This document shows, piece by piece, positions 18,623-27,598 of a stretch of DNA of 64,000 nt. How positions within the stretch are numbered: position 1 is the first letter of the stretch; each line of letters starts with the position of its first letter. The DNA is from an uncultured Verrucomicrobia subdivision 3 bacterium. Its GTDB lineage: Bacteria > Verrucomicrobiota > Verrucomicrobiia > Limisphaerales > UBA11358. The notes under the pieces are model-generated. The model did no database searches. It saw nothing but the letters and a program-made list of their open reading frames with translations, and was not told the origin of the DNA. The position numbers and the translations under genes are program-made. Location of the stretch: positions 1-64,000 of the forward strand of contig CAISEZ010000068.1 in assembly GCA_903884535.1 (NCBI GenBank), written 5' to 3'.

Positions 18623-19812
18623 AAAGAATTTTGATCATCGAAGACGACCAGATTGTCGCCAACGTCTATCGCAATAAATTTGCGGTCGAGGGCTACAAGA
18701 CGGAGACGGCGCCCGACGGCGAGACCGGCCTGAAGGTCATGCGCACGTTCCAGCCGCAGCTCATCATTCTGGATCTGATGCTGCCGGGCATTTCCGGCGT
18801 GGACGTCATCAAGGAAATCCGCAGCGAAACGGAGTTCGCCAAGATTCCCCTCATCGTTTTTTCCAACACTTACCTGACCAATCTGATTCAGGACGCTTGG
18901 CGCGCCGGGGCCAACAAATGCCTCTCCAAATCCAACTGCATGCCGAAGGATGTGGTGGACGTGGTGCGCAATCTCATCGGCGACAGCGGCGCGATTCCGC
19001 AGTCGCAGCCGTCCACCGCCGAAGTCGTGGTGGCCAAGCCGGCCACGCTCACCACGGAAAACGACGCGGAGTTTCAGGCCGACCTGCGCAAGACGTTCAT
19101 TGAAAATCTGCCGACCACGCTGTATTCGCTGCGCACCGGCATGCAGGCCATCATCAAGGCCGAAAATGAAATCGTGCGGCTGAAACAGGTTTACGAACTT
19201 TACCGCCAGGTCCACGCGCTCAACGGCAACGCCGGCATCGCCGGCCTCGTGCAGATCGCTCATATGTCTTCCGCGTTCGAGGCGCTGCTCAAGGAAATTT
19301 ACGAGAAGCCGAAGAACATCAACGCTTCGTCCATCCGCACCATTGCGGCGGCGGTGGATTTCATCGGCCTCTTGTTTGAAAAAGGCACGCTGCCCGACCG
19401 GCAGGAGATTCCCGTCTCGAAAATTCTGGTCGTGGACGACGAGGCCATTTCCCGCCGCGCCATCGTTTATGCGCTGGAAAAAGCCCGGCTCAAATCCGTC
19501 AACGTCGAGGATCCGATGCAGGCCATGCTGCTGCTCACCGAAAATGAATTTGACCTCGTCTTCCTCGACGTGGACATGCCCGGCATGACCGGCTACGAAT
19601 TGTGCGCCAAGCTCCGCGCCCTGCCGCAACACAAGAAAACACCGGTCGTTTTCGTCACCAGCCTCAATGATTTCGACAACCGCACCAGCTCCACCATGGC
19701 CGGCGGCAACGATTTCATCGCCAAGCCGTTTCTCTTCATCGAGCTGACCGTCAAGGCGCTGATCCATGTCCTGCGCGGCCGGCTCAACGCCAGCCAGCTC
19801 CATCGCGAATAA
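18619..19812 (+). CDS. Response regulator with REC-HPt-REC architecture
   Basis: A 397-residue signalling protein without a DNA-binding domain. The first receiver (1-120) has IIEDDQ, phospho-Asp in [12 protein letters not shown] and the conserved Lys in CLSKSN. A helical HPt-like domain (about 150-260) carries [16 protein letters not shown], where the His may accept phosphate. The second receiver (about 270-390) has [23 protein letters not shown] and FIAKPF. It overlaps the hybrid kinase gene by 4 bases and is likely its phosphorelay partner. The output is unknown; it may act by protein-protein contact. Confidence 0.88.
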   Translation: MKRILIIEDDQIVANVYRNKFAVEGYKTETAPDGETGLKVMRTFQPQLIILDLMLPGISGVDVIKEIRSETEFAKIPLIVFSNTYLTNLIQDAWRAGANKCLSKSNCMPKDVVDVVRNLIGDSGAIPQSQPSTAEVVVAKPATLTTENDAEFQADLRKTFIENLPTTLYSLRTGMQAIIKAENEIVRLKQVYELYRQVHALNGNAGIAGLVQIAHMSSAFEALLKEIYEKPKNINASSIRTIAAAVDFIGLLFEKGTLPDRQEIPVSKILVVDDEAISRRAIVYALEKARLKSVNVEDPMQAMLLLTENEFDLVFLDVDMPGMTGYELCAKLRALPQHKKTPVVFVTSLNDFDNRTSSTMAGGNDFIAKPFLFIELTVKALIHVLRGRLNASQLHRE

Positions 19813-19821
19813 TGTCCAACG

Positions 19822-20268
19822 ATGAAAAAGTTGAAGATTATTCTGCTGCTCCTACCCGTCATTTTTGTCGGCCTGCAGTTCACCAATCCGCCGCGCACGA
19901 ATCCGCCGGTCGTGAACGATCTCGCGGCCACCAATCCGCCGCCGGCGGAAATTACCGCGCTGCTGCGCGCCGCGTGCTACGACTGCCACTCGCACGAAAC
20001 CAAATGGCCGCTGTATTCGCGCATCGCGCCGTCTTCGTGGCTGGTCGTCGGCGACGTGAACGAAGGCCGTGAACACCTGAATTTTTCCGACTGGCCCACG
20101 GACGCGGACGCGGCGGCGAAAAAACTGGACCGCATCAACGAAGTCCTCGGCTACAAGGAAATGCCGCCGACAAAATACACCCTGCTCCATCCCGAAGCGC
20201 GCTTGACCGAAGCGCAATTCAAAAAACTGTTGGACTGGAGTGACACCGCCGGCGCGCCAAAAAAATGA
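19822..20268 (+). CDS. Haem-binding domain protein (Haem_bd family)
   Basis: A 148-residue exported protein. A hydrophobic signal or anchor spans residues 3-20. The single haem motif is CYDCH (52-56), followed by SHETKWPLYSRIAPSSWLVVGDVNEGREHLNFSDW, written here as the family block (key residues W63, S67, W74, G83-R84). MPP and YTLLHPEARLTEAQ near the C terminus also fit Haem_bd. Probably a periplasmic c-type cytochrome-like protein; electron partner unknown. It lies 10 bases after the response regulator and overlaps the downstream esterase gene by ATGA, so it sits in a run of co-directional genes. Confidence 0.85.
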   Translation: MKKLKIILLLLPVIFVGLQFTNPPRTNPPVVNDLAATNPPPAEITALLRAACYDCHSHETKWPLYSRIAPSSWLVVGDVNEGREHLNFSDWPTDADAAAKKLDRINEVLGYKEMPPTKYTLLHPEARLTEAQFKKLLDWSDTAGAPKK

Positions 20269-20897
20269 CCACGTTGCACGGCGAATTCATTCCCGCCGCC
20301 GAAAAAGATTCCCGGCGGATGCTGGTGTTGCTGCATGGCCTCGGCGATTCCTTGGACGGCTGGCGCTGGCTGCCCGAGGCGCTCAAGCTGCCGTCGCTGA
20401 ATTATCTCCTGGTCAACGCGCCGGACGAATATTACGGCGGCTATTCCTGGTTCGATTATCCCGGCGACATTGCGCCCGGCATCCAGCGCAGCCGCAAATT
20501 GCTGTTTGATTTGCTCGATGACTTGCGCGCCAAAAATTTCCCCGCCGACCAGATCACGCTCGCTGGTTTTTCGCAGGGCAGCCTGATGACCATCGAAACC
20601 GGCCTGCATTATCCGCATCGGCTGGCTGGCCTCGTGGGCATCAGCGGCTGGGTTTATGAAATCGAGAATTTAATTCGCGACCTCACGCCCGTGGCGCGCT
20701 CGCAACGGCTGCTGGTCACGCACGGCCACTTCGATCAAATCATTCCCTTCGCCGGCGTGCGCGAGCAAATCCAGAAACTCCAAGCCGCCGGGCTCAATGT
20801 CCAGTGGCACGAGTTTCCCAAGGAACACACGGTTTACGGCGAACCCGAGCTGGCCGTCATTCGCGAATTTGTCCGCGCTGGCTACGACCGGAAATGA
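20265..20897 (+). CDS. Phospholipase/carboxylesterase (alpha/beta hydrolase)
   Basis: A 210-residue alpha/beta hydrolase of the carboxylesterase/phospholipase (LYPLA-like) family. The oxyanion-side HGLGD is at 24-28, the nucleophile S104 is in AGFSQGS, the acid D157 is in HFDQIIP, and H188 is in EHTV. There is no signal peptide, so it is cytoplasmic. It overlaps the haem-binding gene upstream (ATGA). Substrates are likely short acyl or thioester groups; nothing in the context narrows this. An inverted heptad-repeat locus begins at its stop codon. Confidence 0.88.
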   Translation: MTTLHGEFIPAAEKDSRRMLVLLHGLGDSLDGWRWLPEALKLPSLNYLLVNAPDEYYGGYSWFDYPGDIAPGIQRSRKLLFDLLDDLRAKNFPADQITLAGFSQGSLMTIETGLHYPHRLAGLVGISGWVYEIENLIRDLTPVARSQRLLVTHGHFDQIIPFAGVREQIQKLQAAGLNVQWHEFPKEHTVYGEPELAVIREFVRAGYDRK

Positions 20898-20963
20898 AGA
20901 AGGATGAATTTTGAAACTTCGCGCACCGTGCGCTGGTTTCACTTCATCATTCTAACTTCATGC
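20892..20963. repeat. Inverted heptad-repeat pair between convergent genes
   Basis: The left arm has GAA recurring every 7 nt at 20899, 20906 and 20913. The right arm has TTC every 7 nt at 20943, 20950 and 20957, i.e. the same unit inverted. The spacer contains a small hairpin GCGCACCGTGCGC. The arms supply the 3' ends of both flanking genes. Confidence 0.7.
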
Positions 20964-21167
20964 TTTCAGGCTGCGGTTCGCGCCGGGCATCCACATCTGT
21001 TCGGGCCGCGTTTCCACCGGTGCCGACCAGTCCATCGCATTGGCCACGGCTTCGCGCATCTTGGCGAACCACCATTGGCCGCGCACCATGCGGTTCTCAC
21101 GCTTGCGTCCGAAGATGCGGGTCTGGGTGCCGTTGAATCCGAGTTCGAGTTGTTCGTTGGTTGTCAT
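20958..21167 (-). CDS. Small conserved-looking protein with WWF...AMDW core
   Basis: A 69-residue, basic, soluble protein with no signal peptide or membrane segment. Its core is RGQWWFAKMREAVANAMDW followed by APVETRPEQMWMPG. I recall similar short proteins with a WWF..MR..V..AMDW core in other Verrucomicrobia genomes, but cannot check this here. The Trp-rich amphipathic helix followed by a proline-rich tail suggests a binding peptide or small regulator. No Shine-Dalgarno precedes the ATG. The stop codon falls in the right arm of the heptad repeat. Function unknown. Confidence 0.65.
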   Translation of the reverse strand: MTTNEQLELGFNGTQTRIFGRKRENRMVRGQWWFAKMREAVANAMDWSAPVETRPEQMWMPGANRSLKA

Positions 21168-21206
21168 AATTTGGTTTTAATTACGACACCACTTTCGCAG
21201 GCAGGG

Positions 21207-21225
21207 TTGGACAATGGCTGTCCAA
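21207..21225. repeat. Single REP-like hairpin
   Basis: TTGGACA and TGTCCAA form a perfect 7-bp stem with a 5-nt loop, just upstream of the small WWF protein gene. Stem length matches that of the hairpins in the REPIN-like elements. Confidence 0.5.
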
Positions 21226-21273
21226 GCTAAAAATTATTTACGAAAAGTTTCGGGCATGGACCCGAAGAAACCT

Positions 21274-21372
21274 ACCACGAAATACACCAACCACACGAAA
21301 TGCAAAATGGCGGAAATATTTTAGGGCTGGTCAGCCAGCCACATTTTTCGTGTGGTTCGTGTATTTCGTGGT
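21274..21372. repeat. Long inverted repeat of 9-nt phased units
   Basis: Two 27-nt arms (21274-21300 and 21346-21372) match at 26 positions when one is reverse-complemented. Each arm contains the unit CACGAA three times with 9-nt spacing (one unit is CACCAA in the left arm). The loop holds a second hairpin, GGCTGG-TCAG-CCAGCC. It lies just downstream of the SLBB lipoprotein gene and could end its transcript. Confidence 0.9.
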
Positions 21373-21384
21373 TGTAAAAAAACT

Positions 21385-21753
21385 TCAGCGCAGCTCGATC
21401 ACGTCGCCGATTTCCAACGGAATATTCGTGCCGTTGAACAGCACCTTCGGATCCAGCGCCGCGCTTTCGCCCTGCCGCGTGAGGATGATCTGCTTCGGCT
21501 CGTCCGCGCCAACGTAGTTCGCGGTGGCCACCGCCTGCGCCAGAGTCAGACCCGCAACCCAAGGCACGTTGGGATTTTGCACCGCTCCAATAATCGTGAC
21601 GCCGTGAGCTTGCGCTGCCGCCTGCGCCTGTTGTTGCAGCGCCATATTTTGCCCGGCCAGAAAAGCGTTCTGGGCCTTCAGCCGCGCCGTGGACTTGGTG
21701 GTGCAACCGGTCGCGGCCAGCGCCAGAACCAAAATGGCGGACAAAAATTTCAT
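21385..21753 (-). CDS. Lipoprotein with SLBB-like domain
   Basis: A 122-residue predicted lipoprotein. ATG 21753 gives MKFLSAILVLALAATGC, with the lipobox Cys at residue 17; the longer frame from 21774 is unlikely. A short Gln/Ala-rich coiled stretch (30-50) follows. Residues 53-122 (VTIIGAVQNPNVPWVAGLTLAQAVATA then GDVIEL) look like one SLBB/polysaccharide-export type domain. Likely anchored in the outer membrane facing the periplasm. Polysaccharide export is the usual context for SLBB domains, but no wza or wzc gene is near, so the role is inferred only. Confidence 0.75.
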   Translation of the reverse strand: MKFLSAILVLALAATGCTTKSTARLKAQNAFLAGQNMALQQQAQAAAQAHGVTIIGAVQNPNVPWVAGLTLAQAVATANYVGADEPKQIILTRQGESAALDPKVLFNGTNIPLEIGDVIELR

Positions 21754-21795
21754 CGGTTCATTCAACACCGGCAACGGAAAAATGGTTCCGAAAAA

Positions 21796-22572
21796 TTATT
21801 TCGGCGGTAATACAAAGGAATTTTTCCAGCCGGCCACGGCCGCCTTAATTTCTGCCGCGCAATTCGCCCGCGGCTTCACGAAACGCGGAGTGAACCACGG
21901 AAACGCGCCGATCAAATCCTGCGTCACCAGAATCTGCCCGTCACAGTCCGGCCCGCTGCCGATGCCGATGGTCGGCACGGAAATATTTTGCGAAATTTCT
22001 TTGGCGACCGGCGCCGTCACCAGTTCCAGCACGATCGCAAAAGCGCCTGCCTCGGCCAGCGCCTTCGCGTCCGCCAGCAGCGCCTGATGTTCCGCGTCCT
22101 TTTTACCCTTGATGTGATAGCCGCCTTCTTCCAAAACATGCTGCGGCAACATGCCGAGGTGGCCGCAAAACGGAATGCCCGTCGAGATGATCGCTTTGAC
22201 CTGCGGCAAAATTTCCCGCCCGCCTTCCGCCTTCACAAAATCCGCGCCGGCCACCGTCAGGCGTTTGGCGCTGGCCACGGCTTCGGAAATTGTTTCGTAA
22301 CTTTTGAAGGGCAAATCTCCACCCAGCAGCGCGTTTGGCTTGGCGCGGGCGGCGGCGCGGACGTGATGCTCCATTTCGGCCATCGTCACATGCGTGGTGT
22401 CAGGATAGCCGAGCACGACCATGCCCAGCGAATCGCCGACGAGCAGCAGCGGCACGCCCGCCTCGTCGAGCAGCTTCGCCATCGGAAAATCATACGCCGT
22501 GAGCGCGGCGATTTTCTCGCCGCAGGTTTTCATCGCGCGAATTCCGGCAACGGTGATTTTTTTAGAATTCAT
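21796..22572 (-). CDS. panB: 3-methyl-2-oxobutanoate hydroxymethyltransferase
   Basis: PanB adds a hydroxymethyl group from methylene-tetrahydrofolate to ketoisovalerate in pantothenate synthesis. The 258-residue length is typical. Signatures: TAYDFPMAKLLDEAG, LLVGDSLGMVVLGY (Mg-binding Asp), GDLPFKSYE, VKAEGG, GHLGMLPQ, and TIGIGSGPDCDGQILV with the catalytic Glu in FAIVLELV. No panC or panD is in the window. It lies downstream of the heptose kinase gene on the same strand, separated by an inverted CACAGAT repeat that begins 8 bases upstream of its ATG. Confidence 0.96.
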   Translation of the reverse strand: MNSKKITVAGIRAMKTCGEKIAALTAYDFPMAKLLDEAGVPLLLVGDSLGMVVLGYPDTTHVTMAEMEHHVRAAARAKPNALLGGDLPFKSYETISEAVASAKRLTVAGADFVKAEGGREILPQVKAIISTGIPFCGHLGMLPQHVLEEGGYHIKGKKDAEHQALLADAKALAEAGAFAIVLELVTAPVAKEISQNISVPTIGIGSGPDCDGQILVTQDLIGAFPWFTPRFVKPRANCAAEIKAAVAGWKNSFVLPPK

Positions 22573-22580
22573 TTTTGGGC

Positions 22581-22653
22581 CACAGATTCACACAGATGAA
22601 ACACAGATCGGGAAACTAAGATTTTTATCTGTGAAAATCTGTGTTCATCTGTG
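22581..22653. repeat. Inverted pair of 10-nt phased CACAGAT repeats
   Basis: The left arm has CACAGAT at 22581, 22591 and 22602. The right arm has ATCTGTG at 22627, 22637 and 22647. The spacing is one helical turn and the arms are inverted, so a large cruciform or RNA hairpin is possible. The last codons and stop of the heptose kinase gene lie inside the right arm. Confidence 0.9.
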
Positions 22654-23661
22654 GCTAAAACTTTTCACCAATTCCTCTGGGGTCGTGATGGCCGTGCCGA
22701 CTTTGCCGACAACAATTCCCGCTGCGTGATTGGACAAAATCGCCGCTTCAATCGGCGACGCGCCCGCCGCAATCGCCAGCGTGAAGCTCGCGATCACCGT
22801 GTCGCCCGCGCCGGAAACATCGAAGACCTCCTGCGCCACCGTCGGAATGTGAAACGGCTTGTGGCCGCGCTGGCACAGCAACATGCCGAGTTCGCCGAGC
22901 GTGATGAGCAGCAGCGCCGGCGTCAGTTCTTTCAGCAACTGTTCCGCCACCAGCATCAAATTTTTATCCGCAAACGGATTGGCATTTTTGGTTTCATCCG
23001 GCAAATCGGCCAGTTCAAACGCCTCTTTGCGGTTGGGCGTGATGAGCGAGAGGTTGCTCAAATTCAAATGATGGACCGGCTTCGGGTCGAGGCTCAACCA
23101 CACGCCGCGCTCGTGACAGAGCGATTTGATGTCGTTCAAAAGCAGTTGCGTGACGACGCCCTTGCCGTAATCACCCACGATGACCGCATCCGCCTTGGCG
23201 AGCTGCGTTTTGAATTCCGCGAGCAACTTCGCCGTGGTCTTCACGTCCAGCGCGCCGCGCGTCTCACGGTCAATGCGCACGACCTGCTGCTGATGCGCGA
23301 CGATGCGCGTCTTGATGCTCGTATGCCGCGCGGAATTTTTGACGAGGCCGGTGCAGCCGATGTTTTGTTCGCCTAGCAGCCGCAAAAGTTTTTTCGCCGC
23401 ATCGTCATTGCCGATCGCGCCGAACAGTTCCGCCGGCGTGGCCAGCGAAACCAAGTTGCGCGCGACGTTGGCGGCGCCACCGGGCATGAAGCTCTCACGC
23501 TGGAAATCCACCACCGGCACCGGCGCTTCCGGCGAGATGCGCGACACGCCGCCCCAGATGAACTGGTCGAGCATCACATCGCCGACAACGAGCACGCGGG
23601 CCTTTTGCGCGGCGGCCAGAATCTGCCGGGCGCGGGAAGCGGATAACGTTTTGCCATTCAT
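22645..23661 (-). CDS. rfaE1: PfkB-family heptose-7-phosphate kinase (HldE/RfaE domain I)
   Basis: A kinase of 338 residues, likely making heptose 1,7-bisphosphate for LPS inner core. It shows VLVVGDVMLDQFIWG (about 25-40), ISPEAPVPVVDF, the GGAANVARNL motif, and the ribokinase anion hole/catalytic Asp in DVSGAGDTVIA near 290. Only the kinase domain is present; the nucleotidyltransferase half of HldE is absent, so a separate rfaE2 must exist elsewhere. ATG 23661 lies 2 bases after the thiG stop, so the genes are coupled; the longer TTG start at 23667 is rejected. The final SHR residues and stop come from the CACAGAT repeat. Confidence 0.9.
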   Translation of the reverse strand: MNGKTLSASRARQILAAAQKARVLVVGDVMLDQFIWGGVSRISPEAPVPVVDFQRESFMPGGAANVARNLVSLATPAELFGAIGNDDAAKKLLRLLGEQNIGCTGLVKNSARHTSIKTRIVAHQQQVVRIDRETRGALDVKTTAKLLAEFKTQLAKADAVIVGDYGKGVVTQLLLNDIKSLCHERGVWLSLDPKPVHHLNLSNLSLITPNRKEAFELADLPDETKNANPFADKNLMLVAEQLLKELTPALLLITLGELGMLLCQRGHKPFHIPTVAQEVFDVSGAGDTVIASFTLAIAAGASPIEAAILSNHAAGIVVGKVGTAITTPEELVKSFSHR

Positions 23662-23663
23662 AA

Positions 23664-24446
23664 TCAATTCAAGAATGCGGTCAGCGGACTCGTCGCGCTC
23701 GCCGTTTCGCTTGGCGCGCCCAAGCCGATTTCAAAGGCGCTGCGACCGGCTTCCACCGCCAGCTTGAACGCGATGCCCATGCGGTTCGGGTCGTTCGCCA
23801 CGGCGATGGCCGTGTTCACCAGCACGGCGTCCGCGCCGAGTTCCATGGCTTCGGCGGCATGGCTGGGTGCGCCTATGCCTGCGTCCACCACTACCGGCAC
23901 CGTCGCCTGCTCGATGATGATGCGGATCTGATCGCGCGTCTGGATGCCACGATTCGAGCCGATGGGTGAGCCGAGTGGCATCACCGTCGCGCAACCGACT
24001 TCCTGCAAGCGTTTCGCCAGCACCGGATCGGCGTTGATGTAAGGCAGCACGACGAAACCTTCTTTGACTAAAATCTCCGCCGCCTTAAACGTCTCAATCG
24101 GGTCGGGCAGCAGGTAGCGCGGGTCGGGATGGATTTCGAGCTTCACCCATTTCGGCAAACCGGCGGCGACGGCGAGGCGCGCGAGGCGGACGGCTTCCTC
24201 GGCATTCATCGCGCCGCTGGTGTTGGGCAGGAGCAGATACTTTTTCGGGTCGATGAATTCGAGGATGTTCGCGAACGGATCTTTCTTGCCGGACAAATCC
24301 GCGCGGCGCAGCGCGACGGTGACCATTTCCGTGCCGCTGGCGGCGAGCGCATCGCGCATGGCTTCCGACGACGAGAATTTCCCCGTGCCCAAAATGAGGC
24401 GGGAATTAAAAGTGCGTCCGGCAATGACCAAAGGTTTGAACGACAT
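23664..24446 (-). CDS. thiG: Thiazole synthase ThiG
   Basis: ThiG forms the thiazole phosphate of thiamine from deoxyxylulose phosphate, dehydroglycine and ThiS thiocarboxylate. It has 260 residues, normal length. Visible motifs are [29 protein letters not shown], the Schiff-base Lys K102 in [21 protein letters not shown] and [21 protein letters not shown] 24446 ([10 protein letters not shown]) is chosen; the frame upstream is repeat-derived. No thiS, thiF or thiamine riboswitch was found nearby. It is directly followed by the heptose kinase gene. Confidence 0.95.
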   Translation of the reverse strand: MSFKPLVIAGRTFNSRLILGTGKFSSSEAMRDALAASGTEMVTVALRRADLSGKKDPFANILEFIDPKKYLLLPNTSGAMNAEEAVRLARLAVAAGLPKWVKLEIHPDPRYLLPDPIETFKAAEILVKEGFVVLPYINADPVLAKRLQEVGCATVMPLGSPIGSNRGIQTRDQIRIIIEQATVPVVVDAGIGAPSHAAEAMELGADAVLVNTAIAVANDPNRMGIAFKLAVEAGRSAFEIGLGAPSETASATSPLTAFLN

Positions 24447-24505
24447 CGTGAATAATTTAGAAAATTGCGGCGGATTGTCGAGGCGGGAAGAAACGATGAA
24501 TAATA

Positions 24506-24559
24506 AAGACACAAAGCCGCAAAGATCTTTCACTTCGCGCCTTTGCGTCTTCGCGGTTC
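24506..24559. repeat. Inverted 8-nt phased CAAAG repeats
   Basis: The left arm (24506-24527) has CAAAG twice at 8-nt spacing. The right arm (24534-24559) has the complementary units (CTTTGCG, CTTCGCG) with about 8-nt spacing on the other strand. It lies between the dehydrogenase pseudogene and thiG. Confidence 0.7.
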
Positions 24560-24563
24560 AAAT

Positions 24564-27484
24564 TCACGGCTTCACCGTGACGTGGTCGAACAGCGTGGAG
24601 TTCAGCACGGAATTGTTGTGCGCGGTGAGCGCGAGGCCGATGGAAAGATTTTTGTTCAGCGCATTGGTCACGCTGCCGGCCGCCAGCCAGTTCGTTCCGT
24701 CGGCGGAGACGTAGCCATTGAAAAAATTCCCGCTGCGCGCGAGTTTGACCCAGTGCGGGAGCTTCGCCTCCGGGCCGTCGGCGCTGGCGCTGGCACTATC
24801 TGCCGCCGGCCGTGATTGCAGCACCGAGCCGCCCTGCCCGGTCAGCGCGAGGAAAACATATCTGGCACCGGCGGAATCATTCTCGCGCAACATCACGCCG
24901 GCCTTGCACCAAGGATCGGTGTATTGCACGGAGACGACGCGCGCCACGATGCTGCCATCGCCATTCAACGAACGGCTCGCGAAGTGAAACGCGTCGGAGG
25001 TCTCCCAAATGTCGCTGCCTGAGGCAAGCAGATTGAATCCACCGTTGAGAAAACTGGCTTCGCCAGAGACACCGACGTTTCCGATGTCGGTGCCCATCCA
25101 GCCTTTCGGCAACGTCGGCACATTGACGTGCTGCGCGGCAATCCATTTGCCGATGACGGCCACGGCTTTGTCGTCCACCACATTTTTGCCGAGCGGCGGC
25201 ATCTGGTTTTCGCCCACGCGGCTGACACGATAAAACAAAATGGATTTGTTCGTGTCGCCGGGAACGATGACTTTGGCGCCAGCAATGTTCAACTGGTTGG
25301 CAACCGGGCCGTTGATGAGATTTTGTTTTTTGAGCGGCGTTTCAAAGCGCGCATCAAAAAACGCGCCGGCGCCGCCGGGGCGATGGCACATGGAGCAATT
25401 GGCGTCGAGATACGAGCGGACGCGGATCTGCGGCGCGGCGGCGGCGTTGTTGATGTTGAACAGGCGCGGGTAATGGAAAATTTTCCGGTCATCGAAGGCG
25501 GCGTCGAACAATCCGAGATGGCCGAGCGCGTGAAGCTGGTTGGCGGTGACACCGTTTGGGTATTTGAAGCTGCCGTTGAGCTGGCGGGTGTTCACGCCGA
25601 GCACGCCGCCGGTCGCGGGCGTGTGGCAGGTGAGACAATCCTGCCGGCCGGGATAAAACCAGTTTTGCGTGCGCGTGCCGGTCGCGGTCTTGATTTCAAT
25701 TGGCTCGGAGACGCCGATGGTGACGAGGTCGGCATCGGAATTATCCGCGCGCCATTTATAGCTCGCGCCATAAACGTAGCCGTTGGTATCGCGCACCAGA
25801 AGGCGCGTCTCGAGGCGACGCAGGATTTGCGGGTTCGTGTCGTCCACCGGCAAATCAAAATGCTTCACGAAGACCGCACCGGCAGGAAAGGTCCATTCGC
25901 CGTTCGCGGCAAAGCCGATGACGGAATTCGTCGGCAGCGTGAACCAGCGGGTTTTCACCGCGCCATCGGACCACAGCGGCGAATTGACGGCATACGGAAT
26001 GAGAAAATTCGCCGGTTGTAAATTCGTGAGTTCGGCGAAAACGCCGGTCTGCGAAATCAGCTTGGGCATCACGCGCGCCGGCGGGGGCGGACCGCCGCGT
26101 TGCAGCTTGAAAATACGCCCGCCGATGCTGCTCATCTGGCAGAAATAAAGTTCGCCAGCCGAGTCCGTGCCGAACGACGAGAGGCCGGTGTAATCCGTGC
26201 CGGCGTTCGGCCCGGTGCCTTTGGGCATGACGCAGAGCAGCGTCTTCTTCACCGGCGTCGCCGTCTCGTCGAGCGCCCAAATCGTGCGGAAAACATTGTC
26301 GCCGAAAATATATTTCCCGCCGAGATCATGCGCGAATTCCTTGCCGCGATAAACATAGCCGCCGATGACCGCGCGGCCGTCGGTGTGTGGATAATCCAGC
26401 AGCGGCCCGCGGCTAGTGCTGATGAACGGCGGCACCATCTTGCCGAGATTGCCCTCGCAGCGGTTCCATTGGAAATTCAAACCCGATTCGCCCGGCTCAA
26501 TCACGTCAATTTCCTCGCGCGAACTTTCGCCGACGTCGCCGATGAAAATTTTCCCGCTCGGCGGATCGTAGGTCATGCGATGCGGACTGCGCAGACCGAG
26601 GCAGAAGAATTCTTCCAGCACGTTCGATTGGCCGACGAACGGATTGTCGTTCGGCACAAAATAATTCGCCGTGAAGCCGCCGGTCGGCTGGCGCGGTGGC
26701 GCATGGCTCACATCGCCGCCGCGGCAATCCACATCCGCACGAAACACGCCTGAATAAAGGCTTTTGTTGATGAGCTGGTCGTTGTCGCCGACCGAATTGT
26801 CACCGTCGGTCCAATAAAGAAATCCATTCACCGGATGAAAAAACATTCCGCCGCCGTGATGCCAGACGGTCTGATTGGTGAGGTCCACGAAGATTTTCAC
26901 CGAGTCGGGAATCGCCACGCCATTGGCGTCGAGCGTGTAACGTTCCAGCCGATCATGGTAGGTGTCCGGCAGATTGGGAACCGGCCGCGTCGTCGGCGAA
27001 CCGGCGACCGTGCCGGGTTTGACCCAGGTGTAATAGACAAAAATAAAATGATTCGTCGCAAAGCCCGGATGAAACGCGATTCCTAGCAGCCCGGAATCAT
27101 CCCAGCCTTGGCATTGGTTACTAATGTCCAGGACAAGTTTTTTCGCGGCCGCGCCGGGGGCGTTTTGAAACGACCAGAGACGGCCTTCGCGTTCCCAGAC
27201 GCACAGTTCGTCCGTGCCGGGAATGGACATGAGGCCAACGCTGTTGGTAAAGAGCAGATTCGTGAACGCATTGACGCTGACCAGTTGCCGGAAATGCTCG
27301 GAGCGATTTCGGGCATCACGCCGTTGAGAAACGCTCCGATGCACGGACGGTTGGTAAGGCCAAACGATTTTTCGGGAACCACGGGCTTGGCACCGGCGGA
27401 CAAAAAGATACTGCCCAGCAAAACGAGGGACAGCAGCCATTGGCGATTTTGGTGAATCAACTTAATCACACCGGAACAGCGCAT
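24564..27484 (-). pseudogene. Glucose/sorbosone dehydrogenase-cytochrome-DUF1349 fusion, frameshifted
   Basis: A large secreted oxidoreductase in two frames. ATG 27484 (GGAG lies 6 bases upstream) opens a signal peptide and the block PEKSFGLTNRPCIGAFLNG, but this frame runs off at about 27290. The rest, starting AFTNLLFTNSVGL, is in another frame down to 24564. Crossover is near 27270-27290, and one missing base would explain it. Domains in order: a sugar dehydrogenase beta propeller (LLGIAFHPGF, GGGMFFHPVNGFLYWTDGD, GDVGESSREEIDVI), a cytochrome-like region with CLTCH and CSMCH haem motifs, and a C-terminal DUF1349/laminin-like sandwich. It is otherwise intact, so a recent mutation or sequencing error is likely. 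Confidence 0.8.
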
Positions 27485-27556
27485 AAGATTCTCCGTCATG
27501 CGTTCGCCGTCAATTTTTTAAGCAAAAATTCGGAATGATTGAAACAGCGCAACGGG

Positions 27557-27584
27557 TTTCCGCTTTCCGCTTTCCGCTTTCCGC
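27557..27584. repeat. Heptad repeat, four exact TTTCCGC units
   Basis: Four identical 7-nt units TTTCCGC sit in tandem 15 bases upstream of hisA. No inverted partner arm was found nearby. Confidence 0.9.
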
Positions 27585-27598
27585 TTTAACTTGAGCCA

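Noticed and set aside
24447-24563. Thiamine riboswitch upstream of thiG
   Set aside because: No TPP-riboswitch core; the stretch is an 8-nt phased repeat.
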